From Megamerina dolium (Eukaryota > Arthropoda > Insecta > Diptera > Megamerinidae), in the NCBI GenBank assembly GCA_963854835.1, contig OY978528.1, positions 32,657,335 to 32,721,334 of the forward strand: DNA of 64,000 bases, in the 5' to 3' direction. The position numbers were made by a program, and so were the translations under genes. Shown in pieces: positions 1-14,487 of the stretch (positions are counted from its first letter, which is position 1; each line of letters begins with the position of its first letter). Under the pieces are notes generated by a model. It had not been told where the DNA came from. It did not search any database and saw only the letters and a program-made list of their open reading frames with translations.

Positions 1-1597
1 CAAAAAGTATTTAGTATTCAAAATAAGCAGTTTTTATTTTTATCTCGTCATTTATTTTCTTGCATTTTTTGTTTTTTCATTCAATTAACTGTAGATATTC
101 AAGTTCTTTATTTTCACTCTGGTTCATAAATAAGTACGTGTGTTTGCACAAAGTACGTGCATATTTTGAAGAACTGGCTATACGCACACCATTGCATTTC
201 AGCATTTTGAGGTTTTATAAATTTTGTAAATCTTATTTATTAATCAGTGCATTTTTTCAGCTGATGATAGTCAGTCTCTAGCTTAGCATTTTCAATACCA
301 ATATTTGGATTTATGTCCCACAGCCTAGATCTATTTATATAAACAGTTTTATACCGACAGTTTCTATTTGAACACTAAATGTTGTATCAAATACTTTTCA
401 ATTACTTTCAAGATGCAAAATCATCAACATTTTTTTATCAGTCCCGATGTAGTTCAATTACAGAACTAAGTAAATATTTTTTTTTTGCTTTAAATAATAA
501 AGTGTTTTGGAAAAATGCTTCTAAACATTTTTCATTTGCATAAATAAATACTTTTTGCAACATTTTGCATATACATATGTATATATGTAAATATTAAATT
601 TATATTAAGATAAATGAATATATGTAAATATATACATAAGAGATATGTACGATAAATATCCATTGGCACTCTCAATGTTTGTTCGATATAGATACCAAGT
701 AGATATAAGATATTTATGTATATGTATACATATTTTGTATTTATATTTAGTATGAGTATTATTTTGATGCCATTGGGATTCATTCATATAAATGCTGACA
801 AGATTTGTAATATTGATTCTTGTATTTGTAGTGATAATAATGATAACGAAAATAATAATTATTTATATGTTCTGTAGAATCTATTATTATAATTTTTTAT
901 TTTTTTAATGAAATATGCATGACCCTAAGTATAGATTCATAGACATGTACGTCTTTCATCTATTCCATAGCCTTTTCTTTTTTGCTTTTTTGTCATACAC
1001 GTGTTGATGCAAATATGATAATAATAATAATAGAATCATATGAGAGAAAATTTGAATAAAAATGTATATAAAGAATTTTATTATGCAAATGTGCATGAGA
1101 AGAAAGTGATTTTAAATAATTCATTACATTAAATAGGTACATATTTAATTCATAAAATGTGTACATACATATGTGTCAGAGTGTGTCTTTGTTAGTATGT
1201 TCCACTCTGACTAATCTGTTTGGCTGAATTTTACTTACAAAAATGAACAAATTGGTTAAAATATTTCTAAAAAATGTTTAAAAATTCCAACCAATCATTT
1301 ACAATTGCCAACAATGAAATCATACAAATACCTATATCAACTACATATATAGTACAAATATGTCAGATAATAACTGACGAACTTTGAGACAGCCGTCAAC
1401 AACAACAACAATAACAGCTACAACTATATACACACATAGGTTAAATAGAATGCATGATTGCATAAATATATACACATACAGTATTCAATTGAATATTGCA
1501 AGTAGTAAGACCTGAAGTATTTGTCACCAGAGATGGGAATAATGCAATGGTTTTAATTGACATTACGTTAGCAATGAAGTATTTATGTATAATAAAA

Positions 1598-1628
<31 letters not shown>

Positions 1629-2381
1629 TATCATTAGCATTAGAAAAACATGTAAAGTTTACGATGGCAATAATTATGATTTTGCAAAAATCGAGGTGAT
1701 ACTGTACTTATACTATATAAATAGACATGTGTAAATTTTCATGCGACTACATACATACATAGCACAGATAAATGTGCACGTATGCATTTGTGTTGCTCTA
1801 TTATAATCCAAGAATAAAAGAAACAAGCAAAAACTATGTACTATGTACGAGTGTATTACTTCAACAGTAGTGGTGTCGGCCTATTTGAGGTGAGTGCAGA
1901 AATATGTATATAGTATACATATCTATGCCATTGTTTGTTACCATACGCCACACAATACATGTTTTATTACATACATATGCCAACTATATACACGCGCAAA
2001 TAAGTAAAAGATTATGGACTGACGTTTACAACATTTCACGACATTGGCGTATACAAACAATAGTAGGTGTAAAATATAAGTTTATTCGCTTGACATTTTC
2101 TTGCAATGAATATTTTAACAATTCAATTATTTGAATAAAAAAAATTTGGAAATTGTGTTTTCCAAAATTTCTTGGCTTTCGAAAAGAAAGGGCATTGCTA
2201 ATACCTAAATAATCGTGTGTTCAAAAAAACAAGTTGTCAGAGCACAATATCAACGGCGATGAATTAATTGACAACGTTAGTAAAAATAGTTATGATTTTA
2301 ATAAACTCTAGATCCTATTGTGGGAAACTAGCATAAACAATTAATATATGGGTTAAGTGTTAAAGATTTTTCTAAAAAAAA
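1..2381 (+). other. AT-rich intronic or intergenic DNA, probably upstream nemo intron
   Basis: No coding segment is recognisable here. The stretch holds an A-run followed by (TA)n at about 1592-1631 and scattered ATACATAC/ATGTATGT microsatellite-like sequence. Assignment to a nemo intron rests only on the absence of any other gene and on the position upstream of the first visible nemo exon. Confidence 0.5.
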
Positions 2382-2580
2382 GTTCCAAAATGACCCAAAT
2401 GGTCCAAATGGTAGAAAGAAGGTTAAAATGTTCCAAAAAAATAATCTTTGTAAAATTTTAATACAAGCCTCCACAAGAACTATCCTAAATGTAATTTTAC
2501 ATATGATTTTTCGAATTCTATGATCCTACTTTTGACCGAAAAAGCCAAATTTTAGGCCACTATAAAAAAATTGTGGAGCA
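2382..2580. repeat. dispersed repeat, copy 1 of a local pair
   Basis: The segment runs from AAAATGACCC through ATAATCTTTG, TTTTAATA and CTACTTTTGACCGAAAAAGC to AGGCCACTATAA. The same order of blocks recurs at 2757-2960, and an inverted third copy is at 47425-47525. I do not recognise the family. Confidence 0.6.
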
Positions 2581-2756
2581 GTAAGACACCCCCTGAGGCA
2601 ACGACATTTAAATTGTGGAATGCAGCTATCACATGATTCAATAGATGCTTAAAAATGAAGTATCTACTTAAAATTTTAATTCGTTTTTTACATGTTACCT
2701 ACGATATAAATGGTACATATTTTTTTTCTTGCGGAAAACCCTTGATCCTTTCCCAA

Positions 2757-2960
2757 ATGTGGCAAAATGACCCATACGGGTGGTAGTTAGAGGGTTCAAA
2801 TGGTTCGAGAAAATAATCTTTGGAAAATTTTAATATAGATCTCCAAAGACAAGAACTATCCCAAATGTAATTTTATGTATATGATTTTTCAAATTCTATG
2901 ATTACTATTATTTACTTTTGATCGAAAAAGCTAAACTTTAAACCACCGTAAAATAAAACT
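2757..2960. repeat. dispersed repeat, copy 2 of a local pair
   Basis: This is a diverged direct copy of 2382-2580, sharing AAAATGACCCA, ATAATCTTTG, AACTATCC, AAATGTAATTTTA, ATTCTATGAT and TTTTGATCGAAAAAGC in the same order, offset about 375 bp. Small indels separate the two, so the duplication is old. Confidence 0.6.
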
Positions 2961-5900
2961 TGTGACATAGTAGAGTAAAATTGAATTGAGAATTTTTGTT
3001 TTTACCGAGAGAAAATGCTGTTGTTTGAGATTACTTTGGTACATCCACGAGAGGGTGTGTTATACTGTGTTATTAACCCAAAAAATTAGAAGTTCATTTG
3101 AAAATCATATTTTTAAAACCAAAAAATGTAATTTTTGTATAAATTTGTATTTTCGATTTGAATATTTTTTCCATCCACTTTTAATATATACTATACGCCA
3201 AACTCATAGTCAATACAGCTATCGAACTCGATAGGTAATGACTGGGACGTTTGAAATATGTATATGTATTTTATGAATAACTTGTTGTATTGTTGTTATT
3301 ACACATGAATTGCTTCCATGCTCCTGAATACACCATTGTCATACATTTTTTCACGCATGCATTTTCGTGTATGCTTACGTATATGTTAAAAGTTAGAAAG
3401 GGCGAAAACATTGGCATAACGTTTAAATATTCAATGCGAATGATACTAATAGTTGAGTTGCTGTACACAAAAAAAAATATATATGTTGCAGAGTGGTTGT
3501 TGCGCCCATTTTTACAACCATATATATATTTACATATGTTTGTTCCATTATATGGTTTTGGACGATTCCTTTTTACGAGTATACATCTGTTGTTGCATTT
3601 ACTATAACAATCATTCCTTCTTTTTTGTTATTCGATTACAAATCTAGAACCATATGGGGACTTTGTGTAGTTATGCTCATGATTAAATGAAGTCTTAACA
3701 GATATAATTCAAGGGTTTCCTGAAAGGAAACAAAGCAGAAAAGAAATACTTTGCTTTAGGAGAGGACAAACATTTGATCTCGTTACCTAGGAAGTATTGA
3801 TTCTAGAGGAAATCTTTGCATTTTCTTGCCTTAGTTGTAGTAATGGTCATACTTGTCATTAACACTTCTGAAAATTGACCTTCAACAAGAGAAGCAAGGA
3901 AAAGCTATGAGTAACGTTGAATCGAAGCGAAAACACACGTGAAAGAATATGCCACATAATTGATGGGAAACTAAAGATTAACGTCAAGACTATTAGCAAA
4001 GGTGCTGTAAGTTTTTTTCTTCCTCACAGGCTAATAACAAATTGGATCGGTTTTACATGTTTCAGAAAGTCGAAAAATTTAGTTCATTTCTGAAACTCCA
4101 AAAGAAACTTGCAACAACATTCGAGCTCAGCTATATATTATGTTGTCCCCATATACTCAATGAAGGAATTAAATAGAATACAAAAAATTTTCTGAATGTC
4201 AATTTCATTTTGCCTATTTCATCTGCAGCCAATTACATAGTAGTCCTATTTGTGTGATCATTGACTACATGTGGTCGCATATACGGCATGAGGATTAAAG
4301 TAAATTGGCCCGTTTGGTTAGTCAATTATTTTTCTATTGTATTTGTTTGTTTTTGTACCTACTATTTGATTTGAATGTGTTTGTATTGTTTATTTGTTTT
4401 TGTATGGAAAGAAATTAGAAATGGAGAATTTGTTTACAAGTTAATTGAGGCGTAACAAGCTAAAACTTGATAATAGTTACACACAAATATATTCCATTTT
4501 TCTTCTTCTTTGTTTGCCTTAATTTGTCTACGGTGCTTGTAGGCTTTTACATATATAGAACAAAAAAAAAAGGATTTTTTTTTTTTGGGCTTTTATATAT
4601 TTTCATTTTATTTCATGTTTCAAAATGCCTCTTCTCTGATAAGCCTACAATAATTACGCATGAATGAAAGCAATAAGTAAAATAAACATGTACGAGTATT
4701 ATATACGTACCATGACTTTGACCTGAATAATAAACAATTGGTAATTTTTACATGGATTTCTACAAATTTCGTTTCATACGTTGAAAGAACAAAATTCTAA
4801 TTTATTATTTTCTAACCGATTGGTATATATCGCTTTTACATTTCGAACTACAATAAATATTTATATTCGATTATGTCAAAATCTTTAATATTACCTATTT
4901 TTGGATTTTATTACCTCACTGTCTGAACATGTCATATCATTATTGTTATTCTTGTGACATAAATTAAATTGTTGCCTAATCGGTGGCGCCATGAAACTTT
5001 CACGCATACATTTTATACTTTTATAAATATAAATGAAATTTGTACTTTTCCTTTAAATTGAATATTTAAAGCTCTGTTGCTGTAATCTTAATGTAATGTG
5101 ATGATATAAATTAATTGGATTATTGCTAATTGCTTGCGACAGGTATTTGTGAGATATTAAATATAAAAGTATAAATTTATTTAAATGACGAGCTGCAGTG
5201 TAAATGGCATTACTTTTCAAATTTATCATTTAAAACGAACTAAATTTTGAAAAGTATTTCTAGTTGTCCGTGTCAAATCAATTATATTATTCTTAGGAGA
5301 TTCAATGCAGCTTTGTAGACTTTGTAATAGCAATAAGTTGAATTTTATTATAATTATGTGCACTATGTACATTAGTGTTTGTGCTATTATTGAGATCCCA
5401 ATCTCTTTTACGGATAATACAGAAGGTACCTGCAATTATTAGAATGGAATCTTAATATTAACAGTAAATTTTGGGTAGACAATATCACTAACCAATCAGT
5501 GACAATAAAATGTTGGCAAAAATCAACACAGAGAAAGAAAGGGACAAAATTAACTAAAGGTAAAATGGATAAAACAATAACAGGTGACATTATGACGATT
5601 ATTAAAAGCATTAAATACAACAATAACAATACTCGTAATAACACTAGTCCATTATAATGATAACAATATCAAATATGAGCACAAATAAGTGAATGAGTGA
5701 ACAAAAAACTAATCATTATTGTCACATTTAACATCAAAATTGTGTTGTTTTCGTTTTTGACATTTACGCCACTCTATAAATATCATTATCATCAACATCG
5801 TCATCACCATCTCGCCATAGTCATTGTCATTTGCGATTGGCATTAAACATTAAAGACAATGACATTTTCATAGTCTGTGCGTGATGAATTTTTGGTAAAT

Positions 5901-6257
5901 ACCATCATGTGTTTAATAAAAGTGCGAGTGAGAAGGATAGCTAAGAATAGTAACTGTGAGGGGGGCGAAATAAAAATTGGGGTATAAACAAAAAGTCAGA
6001 AAATATATTAAATTGTATTAGTATAAGTAAAATTTAAAGGTTTCCCATTCAATAGTGAAAGTATTAAATAACAAAAAGTTGTACATGCAGAAAACTCTAA
6101 ACGAGCTATCCACTGTTTGATACTTAAAAAGTATTATATTTTATTCTATGAATTTAAGCATTTATAAAATGATTTTATTAGATTTATTCAATGAAATTGG
6201 AAACTAAATATTCATATCTACACAATAATGTGTATGTACATACATATTATTTAATAT
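2961..6257 (+). other. AT-rich noncoding DNA
   Basis: I see no gene or named element here. Short open frames are accidental: none has family motifs. T-rich runs occur near 4560-4590. Confidence 0.5.
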
Positions 6258-7049
6258 CAAGGGTGGACCATATACAAGTGTCTTTTTAAAAATTCAGAAA
6301 AATAATTTTTTTTTCCATATACAATATTATTGGTTTATTCGAAAGAGCAAATATTCCCATTATTTATGAAATAGTATTTTATTGCTGTAGCTATATCGGC
6401 TCGCTTCGCAGTAATGTTTACTGTCAACCCAGTATTCCAAGACCTTGGTGAAGGTATCTGGTTCTATCTCAGTAATGGTTTGCTCTATATTCTTGCCTTA
6501 AGGACCTAAATCGTTAATGAATTGTTCACATAATATCGGTCCTTTATGGCACCCCACAAAAAAAAAGGCGTAACGGTGTTAAATCGCAGCTCCGACGTGG
6601 CCAATTGACATTGCCGAGACTGCTGAAAACACGATGACCGAACTTAGCGTCCAAAAGGTCGATGTGTTGGCATAGCGCGCCATACTGCTGAAACCGTCCA
6701 AGTGTATGTCTTCAATTTCCGGCCACAAAAAATCGTTTATCATGCCACTGTAGCACTCACCGTTTACTGAAATGACATTTTCAGCACCATTTTCAAATAG
6801 AAATGACCCTATAATGATACCGCTCTAAAATCCGCTCCATATTTTCACTCTCTGAGGATGCATTGGCTTTTCGACGATCACATTCGGGTTTTCCGATCCT
6901 CAGATGTTGCATTGTTTGGGCTACAAAAAAATTGACTTTGGACATAAGTTTGCAACGTTGTTCTGTAAAGGTTTACAGTGAGACAGAGCAGGCACAGAAA
7001 AACATAACACACAAAAAAAAAAAAATAAAACACTAAATGGTCCACCCTG
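6258..7049 (-). pseudogene. mariner-like element, internally deleted and decayed
   Basis: The ends are inverted: left AAGGGTGGACCAT, right ATGGTCCACCCTG followed by TA. On the minus strand, broken frames spell the core of a mariner-superfamily transposase, including SENPNVIVEKPMHPQRV, then ENVISVNGECYSGMINDFLW, then NVNWPRRSCDLTPL near the third catalytic Asp. The N-terminal helix-turn-helix region and the first catalytic Asp are missing, and stops and frameshifts interrupt the rest. The related remnant at 39330-39560 has the same internal segment and the same type of right end. The element cannot encode an active transposase. Confidence 0.75.
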
Positions 7050-10000
7050 TATCTACAATATATTGCAGTTAGTAATATTTCATATAAATGTATATTTAAA
7101 ATTCATACGTACTACACATAAGGTACATATATGTATATGTATTGGTTAGTATATTTTATATATGCAGGTATAATTTACCGATGTTATACATATTTGCTTA
7201 CAAAATTTCTGTAATAATTTCTATAATAATAATAATATGAAATGTTTTGCACAAATTAGAGTGTATTCATTATTGTTGTTGTTGCATATGATAGATAGAT
7301 GCAAAATAAAATTGTATTAAATTATTATATAACCTAGGGCGCACAGATGTAATAAAATGGCTTCATGTTGTGCTAAAATGGTTTCAATTAAATTCAATAA
7401 TTTAAATTTGGTTTCTATATCAAAAAATCATTATGCCAATGTTCCAATGTAATTGCCACAGTATTTAAATATTTATTTAAGTTTAACAAATTTATGCACG
7501 TATGAAGACATTGTTTGTTTTTTTTTTACAGATTTTCCATATTATAATTTTTATAATTTTATAAAAAGTAATTTCTACTGAATAGTTAATATTATAAAAT
7601 ATAAGAATGTATGATAAATAATAAGAATGTATGATTGATTTTATTTGAAATTATATATTGTTTTAGGTAATATATATATGTTGAGACTGATATTATAAAA
7701 ATGGATTCCTTCCATTTTCATGCTTTCTGGATGATATTCAAACTCTCTAGATGAAAGAGTAATAATATAATTGGAACGGTTATACTACCTGCACAATTAC
7801 GTACTATAATGTGTTAGGATTTACCTAACATTCGATCTGTCGTGTCATGAAAATAAAAAATTTATAATATTATAATATAATAAAAGATGAAATACTCAGA
7901 ATTTGCATAAATCCAATTTTGGTGAAATTCTAAACACGTTTCAATTTAAACAAAGAAGAAGAAGAAGAAGATTAAGAAGAAAATGTATAAGAGGAGATAG
8001 ACAAAATTCACATTCACACAAAAAGCCAACAATAATTCAAAACGAATGGAGATAGTATGAAAAATAACAACAATTTATACGTAGGTATGTATGTGTGTGT
8101 ATATACATGAATGTAAATAAATAAAATATAGAAGAAGAAGAAGAAGGCGATGATGATGAAGAAATGAAGGAAATATACTTATTTAACGTTCATAAATATC
8201 AAAATAAATAATGCAGAAGTATAGAAAGAAGGAAGGAAGATAGAAGACGAAGGCGATGAAATATAATATAAATGTAAAGATAAAGTATTGGCAATAATAA
8301 AATAAACTGTTGTGATGGTTTGATATACATTAATAGTGATGCATAGTAATAAAGCAAAATAGAGAAAATAGGGAAAATGAAAATATATGAATTTTGTAAA
8401 TCAAACAATGCCATACAATACAATATAAATGTTTAAAGCAGTTGAAATTCTACTACACACACACATCATGTATAGTCGTATTGGTTTTAGACGAAGTGAT
8501 GAATATACAGAAGAGTCGTTATGTTTTCATCATGTTAAAATATTACATATAGTTGATTGTGGGTTGTTGCTCTCTTTGTTCTTGTTACAAACGTCAAGTC
8601 ACAATGCATAACAAAAATTTTAAAATTAAAATATTGCGTTAACAATCTCGGACCTTAATGCATACATGTGCGTGCACTATTAATGATTGAATACAAATTT
8701 TATAATAGATGAAAAACCTTGAACTGTTATTGTTGATTGAAAAACGTACGCAAATGAAAAAGAGAAAGCAAGAGACAAGATGAAGGAACATGTGTGTGCA
8801 CAATCATTTATATTCGTCCAACATCACTAATATTCCAACTGTTTCACTATCCTCAGCGACACATAAATCATAAAAAATTATTTAAAGCATCTCCATTTTG
8901 TTATTTTTCTACTTCTTCATTATGTATTCTGCTCTATTTGTGTTAATCATATTTGTAAATCATATTTCAAGTACTTATGCATCTATCTATTTCAAGTAAT
9001 TATGCCCAATATGAGCAATCGGTTCATATTGCGAAATAAATTAGAAATATCATTTTCGTTGAAAATTTCACTCATTACTGTACATGAGATGATGAAGTGA
9101 ATAATAATATGAAAATACATTCTCAGAAAAAATGGATGTCATAAGAGATTTGCCATTCGAAATAGCACAAGCTCAACAAGACTGAAAAATGGGTAAGCTT
9201 TTTTTGCAGATGTTTGATAGAAGTAGCCATAACTTGCAATAGCTAATCGAACGAAGTCCAGAGTTCTATTAGATAATTTCTTTTCATAGTTCATTTAATT
9301 TGATGCAACACAATACCAGTTATTCGTCAGACAAATAATGTGCCTTTTGGGAAACATTTGGCCCTACTCTACATCGTACGCTTACTTTTGACACCACCAC
9401 TACTAAGTGGTTATTAATAAATAATATTACGTATACTTACGTGGTATATATTATACAAATGTTCTATAAGAATATAAAAATATGCTTGACTATTATTTTT
9501 ATCATTTCCAATAGCAATGTTATTGGTTTTATTTTTACTCTTACCCACATAACTAAATGTAAATGCAAACAAGCATGTGAATGATATCTAAATATAAATG
9601 TGAATGTGCAAAAATAAATATTTAAAAAGGTACGAGTATGCGTAATATATTTAATAAATTCATAATCATGTGTGTAAAACACGTGCACACTGACTTTCTA
9701 TAGAGATATACATTTTTTTTTTACCTCAATTGTACTTATCGAATACAAATCTTGCGAAAAAATTTAAACTATATTTCTAACAAAATTTACTCAATTACAT
9801 GGTGTCCTCCAGGATTTCAAGGATGACCCATGATATTAGTCCGATAGTATACGACGTTTAAAGTTTCCAATTACCTTCATATTTCATCATCATATGAATA
9901 AATATCTCGAAAGCATTTATCAAAACTCTTTTAAAAAATAACACTATAAAACAATTTCAGGGTCATTGCCTGGGGGCGGAATGATTCTTCCCAAACTTGA

Positions 10001-10113
10001 CTGACTACTTTTAGAATAAGTGTGGAAAAAAGGGTTAAAATTCATGTCGGAACGATATATGTAGTTTGGATACATGCAGTAAAATTTCACGAGGAATAAT
10101 TTTTTTGAATATT
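7050..10113 (+). other. AT-rich noncoding DNA with GAA microsatellites
   Basis: The stretch contains (GAA)n runs near 7958-7980 and 8131-8148. No gene or transposon motif was recognised. Confidence 0.5.
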
Positions 10114-10816
10114 TTAACCCACTAACTTTCTCACGAAAGGGTCGTTTTGATCCCTCTTATGGAAGGTCTGAATAAAATGACATTTGGAAATTCGGTAGAG
10201 GTTTAAAATGTTATACCAAATTATTTGCAGGGAAATTTCACTGGGGGTATTCTTAAACAAAATCTTTATACAAAGGACATTCAAGTCGACGGAAAAAAAA
10301 TGTCCCCTTGAAATATGCAACTTTTTTATGCATTATTTTATAATTTTTTCATAAATATAACTCTAGCTCTTTTCTAGGGTATCGCAATCATCGCTATCAT
10401 CTGAGTCACACATGATATTCACATGTGTGACTCCACTGTTGCCATTACTGCTCCTTCTTCAAAATTTTTATGATCTTCGAACACATGCTTACGCCATCAG
10501 CAAATTTTAGGGCTCGATATCTCATAACAGGTGCATTGGATTTGAAAATTGTTCCCGATTCGTTGTTATTTGAAGTACTATGCTATCCGCCTATGCAGTG
10601 TAGTTCTTGAAACCCAATTTTTTCTTATGATGTTATATTTTTCTTATAACAAACGAACAAATGTTGGATCCAACGGAGTTGGAGAGATCTTAAGTGCGTC
10701 ATTTTAATAATGCTTTGGATATTTTTATAAATTACATTATCTGTGATATCAATGTCTATGGAGTTTGTGAACCATTTCGGTACAGTATACCAACACTTAC
10801 ACACACACACATTCAA
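10114..10816 (-). pseudogene. possible piggyBac-like remnant
   Basis: TTAA at 10114-10117 is followed directly by CCCACTAACTTTCTCACG, the layout of a piggyBac end (TTAA target, end starting CCC). Farther in on the minus strand are three peptide stretches that fit a piggyBac C-terminal half poorly but suggestively: VPKWFTNSIDIDITDNVIYK and MTHLRSLQLRWI (around 10650-10800), and an acidic CDSDDSDDCDTLEKS (near 10380-10420). A matching far end was not found. An unrelated decayed repeat remains possible. Confidence 0.35.
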
Positions 10817-13800
10817 ATAAATATTATCATGAAATTGTCATACAAATGATTAAACCTTAAATGTATAACTATAAAATTTTCTTATTTTACTTTTCTCTGT
10901 TTTGTTTTTTTTATTGCTCTTTTCGTTTTATCTCACTCTATCACCCACTGCTGTTGTTGTCTTCAACATTACCGGCGTTATTATTGTCAATCATCCGAAA
11001 TGTTTCTCACAAAGATACATTCAACTAAAATAGTACGTTGTAGTAGTGCAAATAATACTATAATTTGTGCTTGCGTCAATCGTATCCTTGAGAAAATACA
11101 TGTGTGTGTGTGTAAATACATACATGATGATAAGTGTGTGAATATATGTTTTCGGCGCTTTTTCCTTTCCAACTTTATTAACTTGTTTTCTTTCGTTTTA
11201 TTTGTTATTTATTTTTTTGTCTTTTTTTTTCTCTTCTTCATTCTTTATTTAGCACATGTATGTATATGATGCTGTTGTTTGTATGCCTGTCTGTGTTTCT
11301 TTTTTGTTCGTATTTCTTTTTTCATTATATCTATATGTGTTTGTTGGTTTTAATTCTCTTCCACTAAATGGTACGATGTATTTCTTTAATAAAGTACTTA
11401 AGTAAAAGTGCTTAATTTCAAAAAGTTGCTGTTGTCATTCGTATTGTATATCCTTGAAGTCGATGTTGGTGTTACAGTAGTCAATAATACATTTTGAAAA
11501 TAAATGTAAATGTTTGTATATGAATAGATGTGTTCATATTACTCAAGATTGTAATATACATACATATATCCATTTCAACACACTTTGTGACATATTTTCG
11601 TAGATGAGTACTGTGTAAGAGGAACACATAAAGAAACAGGATCAAATTAAAAAAAAAAAGTTATTCTGCTTAGAAAGAACGACCATAAGTAGGTACACAC
11701 ACATCCTTGTACATGTGAATACATAAAGACATTTTAAATTAAGTATATGCGCCTTAAAGTATGCTGTGCTTTAGCCAAATGAATTTAGATTCAATTTTCC
11801 AATTCTACGCATTCTTTGCGAATTTCATAAAATTATGCTTGGTGCTACTTCTTGTTGACAACGAACGTAAAATAACAAAATATATATGTGTGGAGTAAAT
11901 TTTATTTATACTGATTTGCCCAAATTACAATGGATTTTGAGTAAATAATTTTTTAGACGTTGCCTAGCTACGCAAACTCAAAAATCGTAATTGAAAAAAT
12001 AAAATTGTTGAACAAGTTTTTCCTAACCTACTCTATTATTCACTCCAATGTAAAATTGTGTACTTGCAAACATATTTCCATTATTTGAGCAAATGTAATA
12101 AGCACATATGCTATATTCCAAATAATAATACCCTAAAGAAAAACGGGGCAAAAGGTAAAAGCAATCACATATAGAAGAAGGTAGGCAAATAATAAATACA
12201 AATAAAATAGTCGAAACAGTATAATCACGTGTAAACGTAAATTGTCTGAAATAATAGCTAATACACATGCAATCATAAATAATAGCATACGTCGTACATA
12301 CGTTACATACGTAACGTATGAATATAAGTATATTTTTGCAAAAACAGTTTATATCAAATTGATTAGATCAAATACATTCAAATTATATTTATAATAAATG
12401 ACGAATAGAAAAAAAAAAAAATAATTAGCTTAAATTATGGAAATAATGAGATTTTTTAAAAGTTAATTTAATTTCTGTCTGAGAAAAAAAAAACAAACGA
12501 AAATGGTTTAACTTGAAATTCATTAATTTAGTTTTCAATCAAAACAGCGTACAACTTTTTAAAATTAATGATCGCAGTTGGTGTGCGTATATGCCTCGTT
12601 TTTTGTTTTATTACATACGAGTATTATGCATATGTATTTTTGATTTATTTGTTTTTCTACGTACATATTACTTACATTTTTTATAGTTAGATACAATTCA
12701 ATACCATTTGAAGATACATACTTACTATATGTAGGTAAGTAAATATCTATGTATAGGTATAGATGCATAGCGATTGAATGTATTAAGGTTTTGGGCCTTT
12801 TCGATTCAAACTAATTACCTCATTGAATACATAATTAATTCACAGTAAAGCATCAGGCTGGTATTTATTGAAATCAGCCTTTACGATAAACATACATATA
12901 TGGTATTGCTATTCATAGTGTGCATACACATAGTTTATTAAATTTGTATTGCTACATATTTTTGATATAGCTTTAATTATTTTACTATATCATCATTATA
13001 AGCGGCATTATCATCATCATCACTATGAATATATGTAACTAATTTTCATCGCCTTTACCATTGTGATAATGTTAATGATTTAATATGTACAATAATTAGT
13101 TTGAAACTCGCGCGATAATACGCATTTATTCATATTCGTAAAATCTCTTGGTATGTATATTCTGTATATACTGTTATTCTGTATATATGTTATTACAATA
13201 AGAAGACGAAGATGGAAAGTGTATTAGAGGAAAAGTTTTCTTGCAGGAATTCCACCAAAAGTGGCATATAAGAGAGCGATAGGCAGCTTTTTCTGCTTGA
13301 AATACTTTAATTTGACACCCATATATACATAGTACCTATATACATAAAATAAGGCATATACTTATTCATATAAATCTATGAATTTAAATGAAGCAACGAT
13401 GAATTCTAACACATCGAAATCTTAACAAATTTAATATAATACTATTACACCTTCTTCATAGCGTGTTGTACTCATTGTGGAATTCGTAAATGGGAATTTT
13501 TTCCACCTCGGATTAGTTTCTGCTGATGCTGTTTTGGATTATTATTAGAATAAAAAAAAATCGTGAAGGGAAAATTTTCTTATATACCTAAAGGAATTTG
13601 ATGCTTGGAACCATAAAAAATGAAATCTATTTTAAGATGAATATCAAGCAAAGAATATTAATAATATGACATGCATCATGCTCACGCTCACGTGCTATAA
13701 TGGCGTTCACTTCCATTCTGTGTGTGCGTTTGTGAGTATGGTTTCGAGTACATAAATAAAATGTTTTTACACTTTCATTTTCACAATGTGAGCACCCCAC

Positions 13801-14157
13801 ACTGTATAAAAAACAAAAACAAATACATTAGCGGTTGTATGTGTGTTGCGTTGTTGCAATTATTTGTTTGTTTTAATTTTTTAGTAGTCTATTTTTAGGC
13901 ATTTTAAAGATTTTTTTGCTGATTTGTGTGGTGTACTACTACTGTTCGAGGACATTATTTATATCTTTTTCAAGTGTCAACTACACATGTACGTTTATAT
14001 AGTTTTATACGTATATAATTGTACATGCCGTAGTCACTCATATTTAGTCATAAACACTGATTGACAGAGGGTCCACTTGGTATGGGTAATACGGTTCATT
14101 TTGTCATTGTGTGCCGATGGCTATGAAGATGATGATGATGAACATGAATGGTTTTTT
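10817..14157 (+). other. AT-rich noncoding DNA
   Basis: There is no supported gene. A short palindromic cluster of ACGTTACATACGTAACGT lies at about 12298-12320. The rest is AT-rich with short TG/CA tracts. Confidence 0.5.
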
Positions 14158-14162
14158 GTTAT

Positions 14163-14448
14163 TGTAGGAGTTTTAGTTTTTAGTTTTTATTTATTTAGTT
14201 TTAGTCAATTTAGTTTTTAAATAATTTAGTTTAAGTTATATTAAATGTACAGACGACAAGATAGTAGTTGTTCATCAGAGAACGATAAGTAAAAGAGTGA
14301 TTAAATTCTCTACGTATAGCTGACGACAGTTAGTTGTGCATAACTGTTTATATATGATGTATACATAATAGAAATGATTATAAGGAACCAGTGATGCCAG
14401 AATACATTATACATTGTAGTTTATAAACAATGTGAAGTATCCCCAACA
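14163..14448 (-). repeat. 3' LTR of the BEL/Pao element
   Basis: 286 bp with TG...CA ends, identical to the copy at 19861-20146. GTTAT lies immediately to its left. Confidence 0.95.
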
Positions 14449-14460
14449 TTCTCCCCCACT
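14449..14460 (-). promoter_or_regulatory. polypurine tract
   Basis: On the minus strand AGTGGGGGAGAA abuts the start of the 3' LTR, as expected for the plus-strand primer of reverse transcription. Confidence 0.8.
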
Positions 14461-14487
14461 AAGAACGATAGTGATTAAACACAGGAA

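Noticed and set aside
532..783. Many 60-110 aa frames across the AT-rich regions as small genes
   Set aside because: Composition is dominated by Ile, Tyr, Phe and Lys from AT-rich microsatellites, with no motifs, and frames overlap on both strands.
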